Below are positions 43,473 to 51,803 of a DNA stretch of 64,000 nucleotides, piece after piece (the stretch's first letter is position 1; every line of letters begins with the position of its first letter). The stretch lies in contig JACKNV010000001.1 of NCBI GenBank assembly GCA_024234735.1, positions 1-64,000 of the forward strand, in the 5' to 3' direction. The stretch comes from Pseudomonadales bacterium. GTDB lineage: Bacteria; Pseudomonadota; Gammaproteobacteria; Pseudomonadales; Halieaceae. The notes under the pieces are model-generated. The model saw nothing but the letters and a program-made list of their open reading frames with translations, had not been told where the DNA came from and did not search any database. Position numbers and translations under genes: made by a program.

Positions 43473-44192
43473 TCAGGGTTTGGAGTAGCGCTGCTGCCGG
43501 CGCCACTCCCAGGGCGGCACCGGGTCGGGCCGGGCCCACAGACCGCGCCTGGCTTCTCTCGCCTCCCGTTCGGTGATCTCCAGCAGCCTGTCCTCCGGGG
43601 CGTAATAGCGATACCACCAGGCGTGGCCCGCCGCCACCATGGCGACATTGATATTGGCGTCGCCCAGGTAAACCGTGCCATCGGTGCGGCCATAGCTGTC
43701 CTTGCCCAGCACCACCACCCCGACGTTTTTGCCCGCCACCAGCCGTGACAGCGCGTCCCACGCCGCCTTGCCGTGCGCCTGCTCCCGTTCAGGTGTGTCG
43801 ATGCCGTGCAGGCGGATCTTGTACTGGGTGTTGTTGGCGTCGAGGATGGACAGGGTGTCGCCGTCGGCCACTCTGACCACCCGGCCGCGCAGATCGAAGT
43901 CCGGCACCGGGTTGCCTTCCCGGGCGGCCCCCAGCTCCTCCAGCTTGTCACCGGCGTGGCGCCAGTTCGCCCCGGGCCGGCTGGCGTAGTCCCCCAGGGT
44001 ACTCGCCGCCTGCCGGTACAGCGTGGCGGGCCAGCTGACCGTGCCGGTGGTCGCATACTGATACAGGCTGATCGCCACCACCGCGAACAACAGGTTGCGC
44101 CAGGCAACCCAGCGGCGCGGGGATTTGCTTCGTCTGGAAGGGTGTCGTGTTCTCGCCAAGGGCCGGTACTCACTGGGGTAAAGAGTGGCCAT
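43473..44192 (-). CDS. thermonuclease (SNase)-family protein, membrane-anchored
   Basis: A 239-residue protein with a hydrophobic segment near residues 34-46 (LLFAVVAISLY) and a staphylococcal-nuclease-like domain. Active-site features are VADGDTLSI, RLHGIDTPERE (Arg and Glu) and a following YGRTDGTVYLGD with Arg. It would be a calcium-dependent phosphodiesterase acting outside the cytoplasm if anchored by this segment. The ATG at 44192 is chosen over an in-frame ATG at 44282 that would extend into the tRNA gene. Confidence 0.85.
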   Translation of the reverse strand: MATLYPSEYRPLARTRHPSRRSKSPRRWVAWRNLLFAVVAISLYQYATTGTVSWPATLYRQAASTLGDYASRPGANWRHAGDKLEELGAAREGNPVPDFDLRGRVVRVADGDTLSILDANNTQYKIRLHGIDTPEREQAHGKAAWDALSRLVAGKNVGVVVLGKDSYGRTDGTVYLGDANINVAMVAAGHAWWYRYYAPEDRLLEITEREAREARRGLWARPDPVPPWEWRRQQRYSKP

Positions 44193-44232
44193 TATAGCTG
44201 CTTGCGGCCCGGGGGAGTGGGCCCGCCCGGTC

Positions 44233-44261
44233 TTGCCGCGCGCCGGCGCTTTGCCTATACT
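44233..44261 (+). promoter_or_regulatory. tRNA-Thr promoter
   Basis: TTGCCG (44233-44238), a 17-base spacer and TATACT (44256-44261) precede the tRNA by 13 bases. The stretch after the -10 is GCGCCGCC, a GC-rich discriminator of the type associated with stringent control of stable RNA genes. Confidence 0.75.
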
Positions 44262-44274
44262 GCGCCGCCTCCGT

Positions 44275-44350
<76 letters not shown>

Positions 44351-44424
44351 TTTCCTCTCGCTGCATATTGTCCCGCAACCCGTACCTAGTAGTAAGCTCC
44401 CCACCCGGGAGGTATATTCCCGGT

Positions 44425-45312
44425 ATGTCGCCTAACGAGCATTCGCCGAACTGTCGCAACTGCGGGGCCGCCCTGGCGGGGGAGTACTGCAGTCGCTGCG
44501 GCCAGCGCGAGGGCCGCGGCGATCGGGGTTTCGCCGCCCTGCTGGGCGAGTTGGCCGGTGAGCTGTTCGACTGGGACTCGCGTTTCTGGCGCACCCTCTG
44601 GCCGCTGCTGGTGCGCCCGGGGTTCCTCACCGCCGAGTATATCGCCGGACGGCGGGCGCGCTATGTCGCGCCGCTGCGCCTGTACCTGATCATCAGTTTT
44701 TTCATGTTCCTGTTTCTCTCCCTGGGCGCGGGCAACACCATACGGGTGGCAACACCGCAGCCGGGTGCCGAGGTTGCGGGCGCGGCGGGGCAGGTTGCGG
44801 GGGAGAGCGTGCCCGCGACCGGCGACGGGAAGTTGTCTCTGCAGCTCGCAGACGAAGGCAGCCCACGGTGGCTGCAGGACCTGGACGCGCGGCTGGAGGT
44901 CAATGCGGCCAGAATGGCGGCCGACCCCGACATCTTTTACGAGCTCCTGCGGGGCTATCTGCCGCAGATGATGTTCGTTCTGTTGCCGTTGTTCGCCCTG
45001 TTGCTGCGCTGTTGTTACCTGCTGTCGCCCTTCGACTACCTGCAACACCTGGTGTTCACGCTGCATTTTTACAGCTTCGCGTACCTGGTGTACCTGCTGG
45101 GAAAATTGCTCGCGTACTGGCTGTACCCACAGGGGGGCGGCGGCTGGCAACTGCTGATCCTGGCGCTCTACCTGATGCTCGGCTTGCGACGCTGCTACGG
45201 CTCTGGTCTCGCTGCGGCGGCGGGCAAGACCCTGTTGCTGTTGATAACCAATGCCATTGCCCTGGCACTGGGATTCGCGGCGGCGACGCTGCTGGTGCTG
45301 GCGCTGGGATAA
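44425..45312 (+). CDS. DUF3667-type membrane protein with zinc ribbon
   Basis: A 295-residue protein. The N-terminal CRNCGAALAGEYCSRCGQ is a four-Cys zinc ribbon; then FDWDSRFWRTLWPLLVRPGFLTAEYIAG and RRARYVAPLRLYLI are the DUF3667 signature, with four or five membrane segments after that and a soluble loop between the first and second. Function is unknown in the family. The ATG at 44425 is chosen; GGGAGG lies somewhat far upstream (13 bases). It follows the tRNA by 74 bases and could be read from the same promoter. Confidence 0.82.
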   Translation: MSPNEHSPNCRNCGAALAGEYCSRCGQREGRGDRGFAALLGELAGELFDWDSRFWRTLWPLLVRPGFLTAEYIAGRRARYVAPLRLYLIISFFMFLFLSLGAGNTIRVATPQPGAEVAGAAGQVAGESVPATGDGKLSLQLADEGSPRWLQDLDARLEVNAARMAADPDIFYELLRGYLPQMMFVLLPLFALLLRCCYLLSPFDYLQHLVFTLHFYSFAYLVYLLGKLLAYWLYPQGGGGWQLLILALYLMLGLRRCYGSGLAAAAGKTLLLLITNAIALALGFAAATLLVLALG

Positions 45313-45329
45313 TCCGCGGGATGGCCGGT

Positions 45330-47882
45330 TCAGCGCCCCCGGAAGCCGCCGCCGTGGAAACCGCCGAAGCCGCCACCACCGAAGCGGCCGCCGAAGCCGC
45401 CGCCGCCGAAGTGCGAGCCCCAGCCGCCGAAGCTGTGATCCCCTCCGCTGAAACTGTGCTCACCGGCCGCGCTCTGCAAACTGCTCGCCCTGGCGTCGCC
45501 CTGGCTGCGGGCCTGCTGTTCCCGGTCGGCCCACGAGGTGTCCTCGTGGGAGGCATCCTGCCAGCCGTCCGCGGTTTGCTTTTGCCAGCCGGAACCGTCG
45601 TTGCGGTAGTTCTGGCCGTTGGCGCTGGCGTAGTGGTCGCCGTCGCTGGAACCGGAGCTGTAGGTGTTGGTCTCGCCGGTGCGGGCGTTGTCCACGGTCG
45701 TGTCGTGGGAGGTGGAATCCCCCTGGTTGCCCCAGGAGTCATCGGTACTGCGGCTGATGGTGCTGCCCCCGCTGGTGGTAAAGGAGCCGCTGCTGTCGTA
45801 GCTGGTCTGGTTGTGGTTGGCGTTGTAGGTCTCGCTGCGGTCGACCTCGCCGCTGCCACCACCGGCGGTATCCATGCTGCGATCGATACTGCGCCCCGCG
45901 GTGCCCTGGTAGGGGTTTTCGTAGCGGTTGGTGGAATAGCTACCGGTGGTGCCGGTGCGGGCGTTGTCATAGGTGCCGCTGGATTTGACGCCTATCTTGC
46001 CCGATGAGTCGCTGTAGTAGGTCTGGGTGCCGGAGATCGCGGTGTCGCCCCAGTGGCCGTAGACATTGGCGCTGGTGGAACCGCAACAGGGGTAGCCGTA
46101 GTAGTAGGGGCTGTAATACACGGGGTTGTACCAGGCGTCCATCATGGCCGCGGTGGTCAGGCCCAGGCCGAAGCCATAGGCCATGCCGGTTTCCTCGTTG
46201 TAGATGGGCTGGGCCTGTACCCCGTAGGTGTCCGGGGCGGCGTAGTAGACATCGCCCACCCAGGGGGTGTACTGGTAACCGGTGCCGTAGACCACCGTAC
46301 CGTCAGCCGCCACCACCGTGCCCAGGTAGCCGGGGGTGTAACCTTCATAGACATACTGCTGGTCGTAACCGTAGATGCGCACGTAGGTCACGTAGTACAG
46401 CGATGAACTGGGGGGGATGTCGTAGATCGCCTCGGGTACCGAGGTGGCCACGCTCCACTCGTCGGTCAATGCCAGCGCGGTGAACCAGACGCCGGCATTG
46501 AGGGCGTACAGGCCGTCACCGGGCACCTTGATGATCGGCGTCTCGGAATTGATCACGTACTGCAGGTCGGTGCCGTCGATATCCCGCCACTGGGCCTTGC
46601 CGTCCAGTTCGGGGCTGAAGGTCGGCCCGCCCTGGCGGCGCACGTTGGCGGTCTGCGGAATGCTGTTCTCGATTGCAGCTTCTCTGGCCTGGGGAGTACC
46701 GGCAACGGCGGCCAGCACCACACCCGCTGGGGAAGCGGGCGGTATCTTGCTGAAATCGGCGGGCAGGGCGTCGCTGGCCACATAGCTCCAGGGGCCGTCC
46801 TGCAGCGAGCTGGAGCGATACCAGCGCCCTGACAGCAGCAGGTAGTAGTGATTGTCGACGGTGTCGATGATGACGTCGGAAGTGGTGTTGCTGGCCCACA
46901 GCAGCCGGGTATCCTGGATCGGCTGGTAATCGGGTTTACCCTTGAAAACAACCAGTTCCGCCGGGTGTTCGCGCACGTAGATATCCGGCACGCCATTTGC
47001 CAGGGTCGGGGCGGGTTTGGCCGCGCCGCCGTCCAGCAGGTTTGCCTGCCCGCTTTTCGCCAGCTTCTCGGCGACCGCATCGAGCCCCGCCGGCGGGGCG
47101 CCGGCCCTGCTCCAGGGCCCTTCCAGTGACGCGGCCTGCAGCCAGCCGTCGTAGACGTGCAGGTACCAGGGAGTGGCCTCGCCGCTGCGAATCAGCAGCG
47201 CGCGAGTGTTGATTACCCGCTGGAAGCTGCTGTCCGCTACCGGCTTGATGACGGGTTGGCCGGCGATGGGAATGAGGATGGCGGGCGTGTCGCTGACGAT
47301 GATTTCGGGGGGCGCGTTGCGCACCTGCACCCGGGCCGGGGAGGCGTCGTCGGCCGCGGCCAGCGAGGCCTGCAGGCGGTCCAGTGACATGGTCGTGACC
47401 GAGGAGGCCAGTTGTTGCTGCAGGGCCTGGCGGTAGGCCGCGCCATTGTCCGCCAGGGTCGGGAAGTTGCTGCGGGTAAGGGTGATATTCGCCAGCGTGA
47501 CCGAACGGCTCGCCTTGTCTACCTGGGTGCGCGTGTTGCCGAACAAGACACCGTAAGTGTGCTGCTTGCCGCCATCCGTGATGGCCTCCACGGCGACCCG
47601 GAAATCGAGCAGGTTGTCCTGCCAACTCTGCACCTGCGGCTGGAATACCCGCAAGGTGGCGTCACTGATCGTAAAGTTGCGCGGCCAGCCCGTGGCGGTA
47701 TTGGCTGCCGAGGCGACAGCCGGGGCGCTGGCGGCCGGGGCGCTCGCCGGTGCCTCGGCGGCAGCTGGCAGCGGCGCGGCTTCCTCGTCAAGCGAAACGT
47801 AGGGACCGTCCTGTCCCGCGCAGCCCGCAAGGGCGAGAAGGCAGCAGGACAATACCGCCGCCGCAAGTCGTCTGAAGTGCAT
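45330..47882 (-). CDS. large lipoprotein with low-complexity Gly/Phe-rich tail
   Basis: An 850-residue protein. The signal has a lipobox (LLALAGC, Cys21), so it is a lipoprotein. The first 570 residues include repeats of short W/Y-rich units such as LYALNAGVWFTALAL and YYLLLSGRWYRSSSLQDGPW, reminiscent of bacterial SH3-like or carbohydrate-binding repeats. The next 250 are Ser/Thr/Asn/Asp/Gly-rich, and the end is a GGGFGG-type tail with Arg. Proteins of this kind are sometimes annotated as carbohydrate-binding family V/XII, but no catalytic domain is visible. It is convergent with the DUF3667 gene. A role on the cell surface or in matrix is only a guess. Confidence 0.75.
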   Translation of the reverse strand: MHFRRLAAAVLSCCLLALAGCAGQDGPYVSLDEEAAPLPAAAEAPASAPAASAPAVASAANTATGWPRNFTISDATLRVFQPQVQSWQDNLLDFRVAVEAITDGGKQHTYGVLFGNTRTQVDKASRSVTLANITLTRSNFPTLADNGAAYRQALQQQLASSVTTMSLDRLQASLAAADDASPARVQVRNAPPEIIVSDTPAILIPIAGQPVIKPVADSSFQRVINTRALLIRSGEATPWYLHVYDGWLQAASLEGPWSRAGAPPAGLDAVAEKLAKSGQANLLDGGAAKPAPTLANGVPDIYVREHPAELVVFKGKPDYQPIQDTRLLWASNTTSDVIIDTVDNHYYLLLSGRWYRSSSLQDGPWSYVASDALPADFSKIPPASPAGVVLAAVAGTPQAREAAIENSIPQTANVRRQGGPTFSPELDGKAQWRDIDGTDLQYVINSETPIIKVPGDGLYALNAGVWFTALALTDEWSVATSVPEAIYDIPPSSSLYYVTYVRIYGYDQQYVYEGYTPGYLGTVVAADGTVVYGTGYQYTPWVGDVYYAAPDTYGVQAQPIYNEETGMAYGFGLGLTTAAMMDAWYNPVYYSPYYYGYPCCGSTSANVYGHWGDTAISGTQTYYSDSSGKIGVKSSGTYDNARTGTTGSYSTNRYENPYQGTAGRSIDRSMDTAGGGSGEVDRSETYNANHNQTSYDSSGSFTTSGGSTISRSTDDSWGNQGDSTSHDTTVDNARTGETNTYSSGSSDGDHYASANGQNYRNDGSGWQKQTADGWQDASHEDTSWADREQQARSQGDARASSLQSAAGEHSFSGGDHSFGGWGSHFGGGGFGGRFGGGGFGGFHGGGFRGR
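45333..45425. repeat. imperfect trinucleotide-like tract encoding the GFGG tail
   Basis: About 90 bases of degenerate CCGCCGAAGC-type units (plus-strand reading) encode the glycine/phenylalanine repeats at the C-terminus of the lipoprotein. It is a possible site of slipped-strand length change. Confidence 0.6.
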
Positions 47883-47945
47883 ACACCAGCCCTGTCGGGA
47901 AACGTGGATCGTTAATGGTAACCGGGAAGCAGCGCGACGCCGCCC

Positions 47946-48224
47946 TTACTCAACGTAAGGGTCGACGTTCTCGCCGGCGTCCTCGATGTGATCGAGCTCG
48001 CCATTGCCGTTGAATACCAGGATCTTGCCCTGCTCCTGGTAGTACCAGCGCTCGAAGCCCTGGGTTGTGGGCTGGCCGCACATTTCCAGCACCTGCTCCT
48101 TGAGCAGGGGGTTGATCTGGTCTCCCGAAATCAAGGCGTTGCCGCAGCGCATCTCCTGGGCGCTGGCGGCGCCAGCCAGGCCGATGGCGGCCGCGAACAC
48201 TGCTGTAATTCTGAAACTGGTCAT
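47946..48224 (-). CDS. small exported DUF2845 protein
   Basis: A 92-residue protein with signal peptide (FRITAVFAAAIGLAGAASA) and a mature domain beginning MRCGNALISGDQ, then CGQPTTQGFERWYYQ and ILVFNGNGELDHI. This is the DUF2845 domain, related to the SmpA/OmlA-like fold. The two Cys (in RCGNAL and MCGQP) may form a disulfide in the periplasm. The ATG at 48224 is the only one giving a clean signal peptide. Confidence 0.82.
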   Translation of the reverse strand: MTSFRITAVFAAAIGLAGAASAQEMRCGNALISGDQINPLLKEQVLEMCGQPTTQGFERWYYQEQGKILVFNGNGELDHIEDAGENVDPYVE

Positions 48225-48361
48225 ACCTGGCACCTTCTTCGACGGTGGGAAGGCTCTGTTATAGAGCAATATCCGTCGCGCCACAAGCTGCGCCGCTGCG
48301 GCCCCCGCCACGGTTCACCGGGGGTTCTACCGGCCTGCCGCCATTGAGTATAATCGCGGCC

Positions 48362-48946
48362 ATGAGCCAACCACCCATTTCCCCTGGCGGCGGTCGGCGT
48401 TCCCCGCCTGCCGTTTGTCCCAGGGTGCCCGCAGTCGTTGCACTGTGGCTGGCGGCCACGTTGTGCGCGCCGCTATTGCCGGCAGCAACGGTATACCGCA
48501 GTGTTGACGCCAACGGGGTAGTCAGCTTCTCGGACACCCAGCCTGCGGACGCCGCCGAGGTCGAGACCCTGGTGATAGAGGTGCAGCAGCCGCAGCTGAC
48601 GGAAACCGAGCAGGAGCGGCTGGAGGCCATGCGCGAGACCACGGATCGCATGGCCGCCGATCGCCAGGCGCGGGAACAGCAGCGCGCCGAGTTGCGCCAG
48701 CAGGCCGCCCGGCAGCAGGCCGCCCAGCCCCCGACGACCTATGTGATCGACTCGGGAGGGTACCCGCTGTATTACCCCTATACCGTGCGCCGGCCCGGCT
48801 GGTACCGGCCGCGCCCGGATCACCCGATCGCGCGCCCGCCCATGCGGCCCGGCCAGCCGGTACCCTATAGCGGCAGCCATGATTACCCGGCCTCGCTGAT
48901 ACGCCAGGGGTACAGCCCCCAGGTAAGGGCCGTATTCGAGCAATAA
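48362..48946 (+). CDS. exported DUF4124-domain protein
   Basis: A 194-residue protein with a signal sequence (VVALWLAATLCAPLLPA) followed by YRSVDANGVVSFSDTQPADA, the DUF4124 signature. After it come a charged coiled-coil-like stretch (residues 85-135, rich in E, R, Q) and a Pro/Tyr-rich tail (YYPYTVRRPGWYRPRPDHP). DUF4124 proteins are periplasmic or envelope-associated with unknown role. It precedes a DUF481 gene by 51 bases. Confidence 0.8.
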   Translation: MSQPPISPGGGRRSPPAVCPRVPAVVALWLAATLCAPLLPAATVYRSVDANGVVSFSDTQPADAAEVETLVIEVQQPQLTETEQERLEAMRETTDRMAADRQAREQQRAELRQQAARQQAAQPPTTYVIDSGGYPLYYPYTVRRPGWYRPRPDHPIARPPMRPGQPVPYSGSHDYPASLIRQGYSPQVRAVFEQ

Positions 48947-48997
48947 CCCCGGCGCCTCGCGCCAACCCCGATTCACCTCACCCGCGGAGTAGTCCCC

Positions 48998-50017
48998 ATG
49001 GCCGTCAGGCATGTCATCGTATTGATTGTTACCCTGTTGCTGGCCCGGCAGGCCGGCGCAGACGAACTGATTATGAAGAACGGTTCGCGGCTGATCGGCA
49101 AGCTGGTCAGCGCCAGCGAGAGCGAGGTGGTGTTCGACACTCCGTTTGCCGGCCAACTGAAGATCAAGCAGGCCAATATCGTGCGGGTGGTCGCCGACCA
49201 GAAGGTCACCCTGATGATGAAAGACGGCACGGTCTATCGTGACAAGCAGTTGGTCAGCCGCGACGACCGCATGCTGGTGATGGGCGCAGGGCAACAGCCG
49301 GTGGTGTTCGATGTTGCCGATATGGCGCTCGTCAATCCCGAGCCCTGGCGTATCGGCGACGGCTACAAGTGGTTCGGCGAGCTGAATTCGGCGCTGGCCA
49401 TGGAGCGCGGCAACACGGATACCGACGAGCTCGATATCAATTTCGAGAGTATCTGGCGCAGCCTGGAGGATCGCTATACCGTGCGCGGCGCCTGGGAGCT
49501 GGATGAAGCCAACGGCGTCGAAAACAAGGACGCGTCCAAGCTGCGCGGCAAGTACGACCGCTTCAGCGAGCGCAACCCGGACAACTATGTGGGGTTCCAG
49601 CTGGCCCTGGAGCAGGACAAGTTTGCCGATCTGAACCTGCGCACCACCGTGGGCCCTTACCTGGGCCGGCAGTTCTTCGATACCCCCTTCCTCGCCATGC
49701 ATGCCGAAATCGGTCTGGTGTTCGTGGAAGAGGACTTCAACGAGGCTCCCGACGACGACTTCTGGGGTTCCAACTGGGAGGTGCGCCTGAGCAGCGATAT
49801 CATTCCCGATACGGAGCTCTATGTACGCGCGGATGGCATTGTCAATTTCGAGCATCTCGATCGGCAGTTGGTCAACACCAGTATCGGTATCGGCCTGCCG
49901 GTTCTGTACGGCCTGACCGCCGGCGCGGAGATCAGCTACGAATATGACGGCGGCGCGGTCGAGGGAGTCGACAAGCTGGATGAAACCTACAAGCTGCTGT
50001 TTGGCTACAGCTGGTAG
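48998..50017 (+). CDS. DUF481 outer-membrane-like protein
   Basis: A 339-residue exported protein. After a signal peptide (HVIVLIVTLLLARQAGA) comes a small beta domain (MKNGSRLIGKLVSASE, VTLMMKDGTVYR), then a DUF481 beta-barrel: repeating strands such as LNLRTTVGPYLGRQFF and LPVLYGLTAGAEISYEYD, ending in the aromatic LLFGYSW. Members are salt-induced outer-membrane proteins of unknown role. Probably co-expressed with the DUF4124 gene. Confidence 0.85.
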   Translation: MAVRHVIVLIVTLLLARQAGADELIMKNGSRLIGKLVSASESEVVFDTPFAGQLKIKQANIVRVVADQKVTLMMKDGTVYRDKQLVSRDDRMLVMGAGQQPVVFDVADMALVNPEPWRIGDGYKWFGELNSALAMERGNTDTDELDINFESIWRSLEDRYTVRGAWELDEANGVENKDASKLRGKYDRFSERNPDNYVGFQLALEQDKFADLNLRTTVGPYLGRQFFDTPFLAMHAEIGLVFVEEDFNEAPDDDFWGSNWEVRLSSDIIPDTELYVRADGIVNFEHLDRQLVNTSIGIGLPVLYGLTAGAEISYEYDGGAVEGVDKLDETYKLLFGYSW

Positions 50018-50040
50018 CGCTTTCCCGGCGGGATCGTTCG

Positions 50041-50070
50041 TTGACAGTGTGACGCGGCGCTGCCTATAGT
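50041..50070 (+). promoter_or_regulatory. strong sigma-70-type promoter
   Basis: A perfect -35 TTGACA (50041-50046), 18-base spacer and TATAGT (50065-50070, five of six). The transcript should begin near 50077, 27 bases before the alcohol dehydrogenase ATG. Confidence 0.8.
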
Positions 50071-50103
50071 TCACCGGGTAGAGGCAGCGCGGTGGAGGCC
50101 CCG

Positions 50104-51201
50104 ATGAAAGCCGTTGTCATGCGCGAGCACGCCATGCAGGTGGAGCAGCTTGCCGATCCCCAGCCCGGCCCCGGCGAGGTGCTGGTGCGGACCCTGGCCT
50201 GCGGTATCTGCGGCTCCGACCTGCATATGTTCCACCACTGCGAGAGCGCCCTGCAGGGCTTCAAGCGCGGTGGTATCCCGCTGCAATTCGATCCCGCCCG
50301 CGGCGTGGTGTTCGGCCATGAATTCTGCGGGGAGATCCTCGACTACGGTCCGGGCACCGAGAAAAAGCTGAAGCCGGGTACCAGGGTGTGCGCCGTTCCC
50401 CTGGTGCTGGGGCCCGACCGGCTGGAAAACATCGGCTATTCCAACAGCTACCCCGGGGGCTACGGGGAACTCATGGTGGTGCAGGAACCGATGATGGTGC
50501 CGGTGCCCGCCGGCCTGCCCAGCGATATCGCGGCCTTGACCGAGCCCATGGCGGTGGCCACCCACGCCGTGGCGCGCGCGGCCCTGCAGGGCAACGAGAT
50601 TCCCCTGGTGGTAGGCTGCGGCCCCATTGGTCTGGCCATGATCCTGGCCCTGAAAGCGCGGGGCTACGGCCCGGTTATCGCCTCGGACTTTTCCGCCGGG
50701 CGGCGCGCGCTGGCGGAGAAAATGGGGGCCGATGTGGTAGTGGACCCGGCCCGCCAGTCGCCCTACAAGAGCTGGCTGGAAGCCGGTGCCCCGGCGGATT
50801 ACGATGCCGCGGGGCCGCTGGCCATGCTCGGCCTGGACGACCGTGCCAGGCCCTGCGTGGTATTCGAGTGCGTGGGGGTGCCGGGGCTGATCCAGCAGAT
50901 CATGGCGGATGCGCCACCGCGCTCGCGCATCGTGGTGGTCGGGGTGTGCATGGAAAGGGACAGTTTCGAGCCCATCGTCGCAATCGGCAAGGAGCTGAAT
51001 CTCAGTTTCGCCTTCGCCTACAGCGGTGAGGAGTACGCCCAGACCCTGTACGACATTGCCGACGGCAAGCTGGACGCCGCTCCGATGATTACCAGTGTGG
51101 TCGCACCCGAGGGCGTGGCGCAGGCGTTTTCCACGCTGGCGACCCCGGAGCACGAGGCCAAGATCATGATCAGTTTCGAGGGGCAGGCCGGCGCATCCTA
51201 G
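50104..51201 (+). CDS. zinc-type medium-chain dehydrogenase, no structural zinc site
   Basis: A 365-residue medium-chain dehydrogenase. Catalytic-zinc residues are in ACGICGSDLHMF and VVFGHEFCGEI; the nucleotide fold has LVVGCGPIGLAMILALKARG. The cluster of four Cys that binds structural zinc in most relatives (compare frmA in this window) is absent; the region instead reads CAVPLVLGPDRLENIGYS. Substrate unknown. The ATG at 50104 follows GGTGGAGG. Confidence 0.85.
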   Translation: MKAVVMREHAMQVEQLADPQPGPGEVLVRTLACGICGSDLHMFHHCESALQGFKRGGIPLQFDPARGVVFGHEFCGEILDYGPGTEKKLKPGTRVCAVPLVLGPDRLENIGYSNSYPGGYGELMVVQEPMMVPVPAGLPSDIAALTEPMAVATHAVARAALQGNEIPLVVGCGPIGLAMILALKARGYGPVIASDFSAGRRALAEKMGADVVVDPARQSPYKSWLEAGAPADYDAAGPLAMLGLDDRARPCVVFECVGVPGLIQQIMADAPPRSRIVVVGVCMERDSFEPIVAIGKELNLSFAFAYSGEEYAQTLYDIADGKLDAAPMITSVVAPEGVAQAFSTLATPEHEAKIMISFEGQAGAS

Positions 51202-51244
51202 CAGTGGGGCAGGGGCTTGGAGACTCAGGGGAGCAGACAACGGG

Positions 51245-51778
51245 GTGAGTGGTAGCGGGCAGGAATCGACCTGGGTGTTCGGCTACGGGTCGCTGATCTA
51301 CAAGGTCGATTTTCCCTTTCTGGAGCGCGCCGTGGCGGCGATCGTGGGTTGGGAGCGGCGTTTCTGGCAGGGCTCCCATGACCACCGCGGCACGCCGCAG
51401 GACCCTGGCAGGGTGGTCACCCTGGTGCGCGCGCCGGGCTCGGTGTGCAAGGGTATAGCCTATCGGGTGGAACACCCGGTGTTCGAGCACCTGGACCACC
51501 GCGAAAGAAACGGTTACGAGCGCCACGCGGTCACCATGTCGCTGCAGCCGCAGCAGCACGAAGTGGGCGGCATCCTGTACGTGGCGCGGCCCGACAATCC
51601 TGCCTTTCTGGGGCCGGCCTCGATGGCCGAGATCGCGGCGCATATCGCCCGCTCCCACGGCCCAAGTGGCAGCAATCGCGAATACCTGTTGCGCCTGGCG
51701 GAGGCGCTGCGGGAACTCGACGACCCGGACCCCCATGTGCGGGAACTGGAATCCCTGCTGCTGGCGTACGGGGGCTGA
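51245..51778 (+). CDS. ChaC-type glutathione-specific gamma-glutamylcyclotransferase
   Basis: A 177-residue cyclotransferase-fold protein starting at GTG. The substrate-binding VFGYGSLIYK is near the N-terminus, and the catalytic Glu is in LDHRERNGYERHAV; the last third matches ChaC/GCG proteins. The family splits glutathione to 5-oxoproline and Cys-Gly. It follows the dehydrogenase by 43 bases and could share its promoter at 50041-50070. Confidence 0.87.
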   Translation: MSGSGQESTWVFGYGSLIYKVDFPFLERAVAAIVGWERRFWQGSHDHRGTPQDPGRVVTLVRAPGSVCKGIAYRVEHPVFEHLDHRERNGYERHAVTMSLQPQQHEVGGILYVARPDNPAFLGPASMAEIAAHIARSHGPSGSNREYLLRLAEALRELDDPDPHVRELESLLLAYGG

Positions 51779-51800
51779 GCGCCCGGCGCGCTCGCCAGCC
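51773..51800. terminator. hairpin between convergent genes
   Basis: GAGCGC (51777-51782) and GCGCTC (51788-51793) pair around CCGGC, extended outward by GGCT and AGCC with a three-base bulge. It starts at the ChaC stop and ends four bases before the stop of the convergent OYE-like gene. Confidence 0.5.
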
Positions 51801-51803
51801 GAC

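Noticed and set aside
45333..45425. Possible CRISPR-like or satellite repeat
   Set aside because: Units are short, degenerate and in frame with the lipoprotein coding sequence; there are no spacers of constant length.
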